This document shows, in pieces, positions 14,059 through 15,380 of a stretch of DNA of 15,380 bases. The notes under the pieces were generated by a model, which made no database searches, was not told the DNA's origin, and worked only from the letters and a program-made list of their open reading frames with translations. This DNA comes from Acidimicrobiaceae bacterium (GTDB taxonomy: Bacteria; Actinomycetota; Acidimicrobiia; Acidimicrobiales; Aldehydirespiratoraceae): NCBI GenBank assembly GCA_009840695.1, contig VXNG01000203.1, positions 1-15,380 of the forward strand. The letters are read 5' to 3'. The translations under genes and the position numbers were made by a program. Positions within the stretch are counted from its first letter, which is position 1. Each line of letters begins with the position of its first letter.

Positions 14059-15375
14059 ATGCAGGACTCCGACGCCGTCAGCCGGACCGCGGTGGTCAGG
14101 CCGCCGGAAGCCGGCCCCGCGCTCTCGCGAGCAACCCCCGCGGCTCGACGACCAGCGTGGCATGTCGCCATGGTGGTGATCTTGGCGTGCCTGGTCCTCG
14201 TCGCCGGAACCAGTCTCGGAGTGATTCTGTCCAATGGTCCGCAGGACGCGGGACCGGCCCCGGGGCTGAGACCGGCCTCACCCGATGAGGTCGATGCGGT
14301 CAACGATTCCGGGGCTCCTGCGAGCGGCGAGCCATCGACCGGCGAGCAGCTCTCGGCTGGCGAGGCACAGATCGACGAGCGATCCGGACCCGGCGAGGGA
14401 GCGTCCTCGAACGGATCCTCGGGCGCCTTCGCGGAGCAGGTCCCGGATCCGCCCGTCCCGCAGTATCCCGCGCCTACCGTCTCCGAGGAGCCGGTGGTGG
14501 CCGTGGCCGAGGCGCTCAGCCCGTCCGTTGTGCGCGTCGAGGTCGATGCTCAGATCGGCTTCGGTCTGGGCTCCGGCATCGTCTGGGACGCCGACAACGG
14601 GTACATCGTCACCAATCAGCATGTCGTGGAGGGCGCCGACGGGGTGATCATCACCTTGTCGGACGGGACCCGTCTCGACGGCGAGGTCGTCGGCGGGTCG
14701 TCCGGGCACGACGTGGCGGTGGTACGGGTCGATCCGGAGGCCGCTGAACTGGTGGCCGCCACCTTCGCGCCGGCCTCGTCGGTACGGGTGGGCCAGCTGG
14801 CGGTGGCCATCGGCAGTCCCCTCGGCCTGACGGGCACCGTCACTGCGGGGATCGTGAGTGCGGTGAGGATCCAGGTCCAGGGCGGTGCCGACCCGAGTTC
14901 GCCGGTGCCGGTGGAAATGATCCAGACCGACGCCGCCATCAACCGCGGCAACTCCGGCGGAGCGCTGGCTGACTGGCAGGGCCGGGTCATCGGGATGAAC
15001 ACGATGATCCAGACCACCACCGGCGGCAGCATCGGTCTGGGCTTTGCCGTTCCCAGCGACACCGTCGACTTGATCGCCACGCGCATCATCAACGGGGAGT
15101 CGCTGGAGCTCGGGTATCTCGGGATCAGCGGCCAGGCCGGCGAAGGTGACGACGTGGGTGTGGTAGTGGCCGAAGTACTGCCCGGATCCCCGGCCGCGGA
15201 GGCGGGGCTGGAGGCCGGCGACGTGATCATCAGCCTCGGCGACGAGCCTATGTACGACATCACGGAGCTCTCGGCAGCCATCAAGCTGCGCCGGCCCGGT
15301 GAGACCATTGAGTTGACGATCAGGCGGGGCGGCGACCTCTTCGTGGCCACGGCCGTGCTGGACGCGCTGGGATGA
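14059..15375 (+). CDS. Membrane-anchored trypsin-like serine protease with PDZ domain (HtrA/DegP type)
   Basis: The 438-residue protein is an HtrA-type protease, expected to degrade or refold damaged proteins outside the membrane. After a short cytoplasmic segment there is one transmembrane helix (about 35-57, AMVVILACLVLVAGTSLGVI), so it is anchored rather than secreted. A low-complexity Gly/Ser/Glu/Pro linker covers about 60-145. The protease domain shows all three catalytic residues: H188 in VTNQHVVEGA, D218 in GHDVAVVRV and S299 in RGNSGGAL. A PDZ domain follows (about 350-436), with LGYLGISG and GSPAAEAGLEAGDVIISLGDEP. Actinobacterial relatives include mycobacterial PepD/HtrA proteins; which one is orthologous cannot be decided here. 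It occupies the place after smc where ftsY often lies. Its stop overlaps a possible next ATG. Confidence 0.93.
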   Translation: MQDSDAVSRTAVVRPPEAGPALSRATPAARRPAWHVAMVVILACLVLVAGTSLGVILSNGPQDAGPAPGLRPASPDEVDAVNDSGAPASGEPSTGEQLSAGEAQIDERSGPGEGASSNGSSGAFAEQVPDPPVPQYPAPTVSEEPVVAVAEALSPSVVRVEVDAQIGFGLGSGIVWDADNGYIVTNQHVVEGADGVIITLSDGTRLDGEVVGGSSGHDVAVVRVDPEAAELVAATFAPASSVRVGQLAVAIGSPLGLTGTVTAGIVSAVRIQVQGGADPSSPVPVEMIQTDAAINRGNSGGALADWQGRVIGMNTMIQTTTGGSIGLGFAVPSDTVDLIATRIINGESLELGYLGISGQAGEGDDVGVVVAEVLPGSPAAEAGLEAGDVIISLGDEPMYDITELSAAIKLRRPGETIELTIRRGGDLFVATAVLDALG

Positions 15376-15380
15376 CGCTG
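15372..15380 (+). CDS. Possible start of the next gene (only three codons in window)
   Basis: ATG at 15372 overlaps the protease stop codon as ATGA and continues as M-T-L to the window edge. The same 4-base overlap is used at other joints in this cluster, so a coupled downstream gene is plausible. The product cannot be identified from three codons. Confidence 0.3.

Noticed and set aside
1..15380. Defence island, prophage, insertion sequence, CRISPR array, or tRNA/rRNA genes
   Set aside because: All larger frames are recognisable core genes. I saw no transposase, integrase, terminal inverted repeats, spaced direct-repeat arrays or tRNA-like cloverleaf.

Overview
The window is a GC-rich stretch (roughly two thirds G+C by eye) of bacterial chromosome filled almost entirely with core genes on the plus strand. 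The organism looks like a deep-branching actinobacterium, most likely of the class Acidimicrobiia. The reasons are a SepIVA-type septal protein directly before DUF177 and rpmF, frequent TAnnnT -10 boxes placed 7-9 bases before a start codon (leaderless genes), frequent GTG and TTG starts, and the style of the divergent cold-shock-like protein. The class assignment is an inference from these traits, not from a phylogeny.

Layout from left to right. Bases 2-817 are the 3' half of an ATP-type phosphoenolpyruvate carboxykinase gene (pckA). Convergent with it, at 833-1054 on the minus strand, is a small cold-shock-fold protein whose nucleic-acid-binding aromatics are missing. A short divergent promoter region (1055-1123) serves this gene and a long plus-strand series: fakA (DhaL-domain fatty acid kinase), recG (branch-migration helicase), rsmD (16S rRNA methyltransferase), coaD (phosphopantetheine adenylyltransferase), a SepIVA/DivIVA-like coiled-coil protein, a DUF177 (YceD) protein, rpmF (ribosomal protein L32), plsX, acpP, rnc (RNase III), a MutM/Fpg homologue, smc and a membrane-anchored HtrA-type protease. 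The last bases probably hold the first codons of a further gene. No mobile elements, tRNA or rRNA genes, or CRISPR arrays were seen, and no gene-free stretch exceeds 184 bases.

How the genes fit together. FakA makes acyl-phosphate, PlsX interconverts acyl-ACP and acyl-phosphate, AcpP carries the acyl chain, and CoaD makes the precursor of the phosphopantetheine arm of ACP, so much of the supply route for phospholipid acyl chains is here. It is interleaved with ribosome genes (rsmD, DUF177, rpmF, rnc), chromosome maintenance genes (recG, smc, the MutM relative) and a cell-division/envelope factor. This resembles the recG-plsX-acpP-rnc-smc region of Firmicutes and the coaD/rsmD and SepIVA-DUF177-rnc-fpg-smc blocks of mycobacteria. 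Several joints are 4-base stop/start overlaps, suggesting translational coupling.

The most unusual item is the MutM/Fpg homologue at 9593-10435. It keeps the fold signatures and the standard genomic position, but lacks the N-terminal catalytic proline, the catalytic lysine, the zinc-finger arginine and three of the four zinc-binding cysteines. It is probably a non-catalytic or repurposed DNA-binding protein. Second are a set of four leaderless-type promoters, the cold-shock-fold protein without its RNA-binding aromatics, and an exact 18-base repeat carrying the ribosome binding sites of both coaD and mutM.
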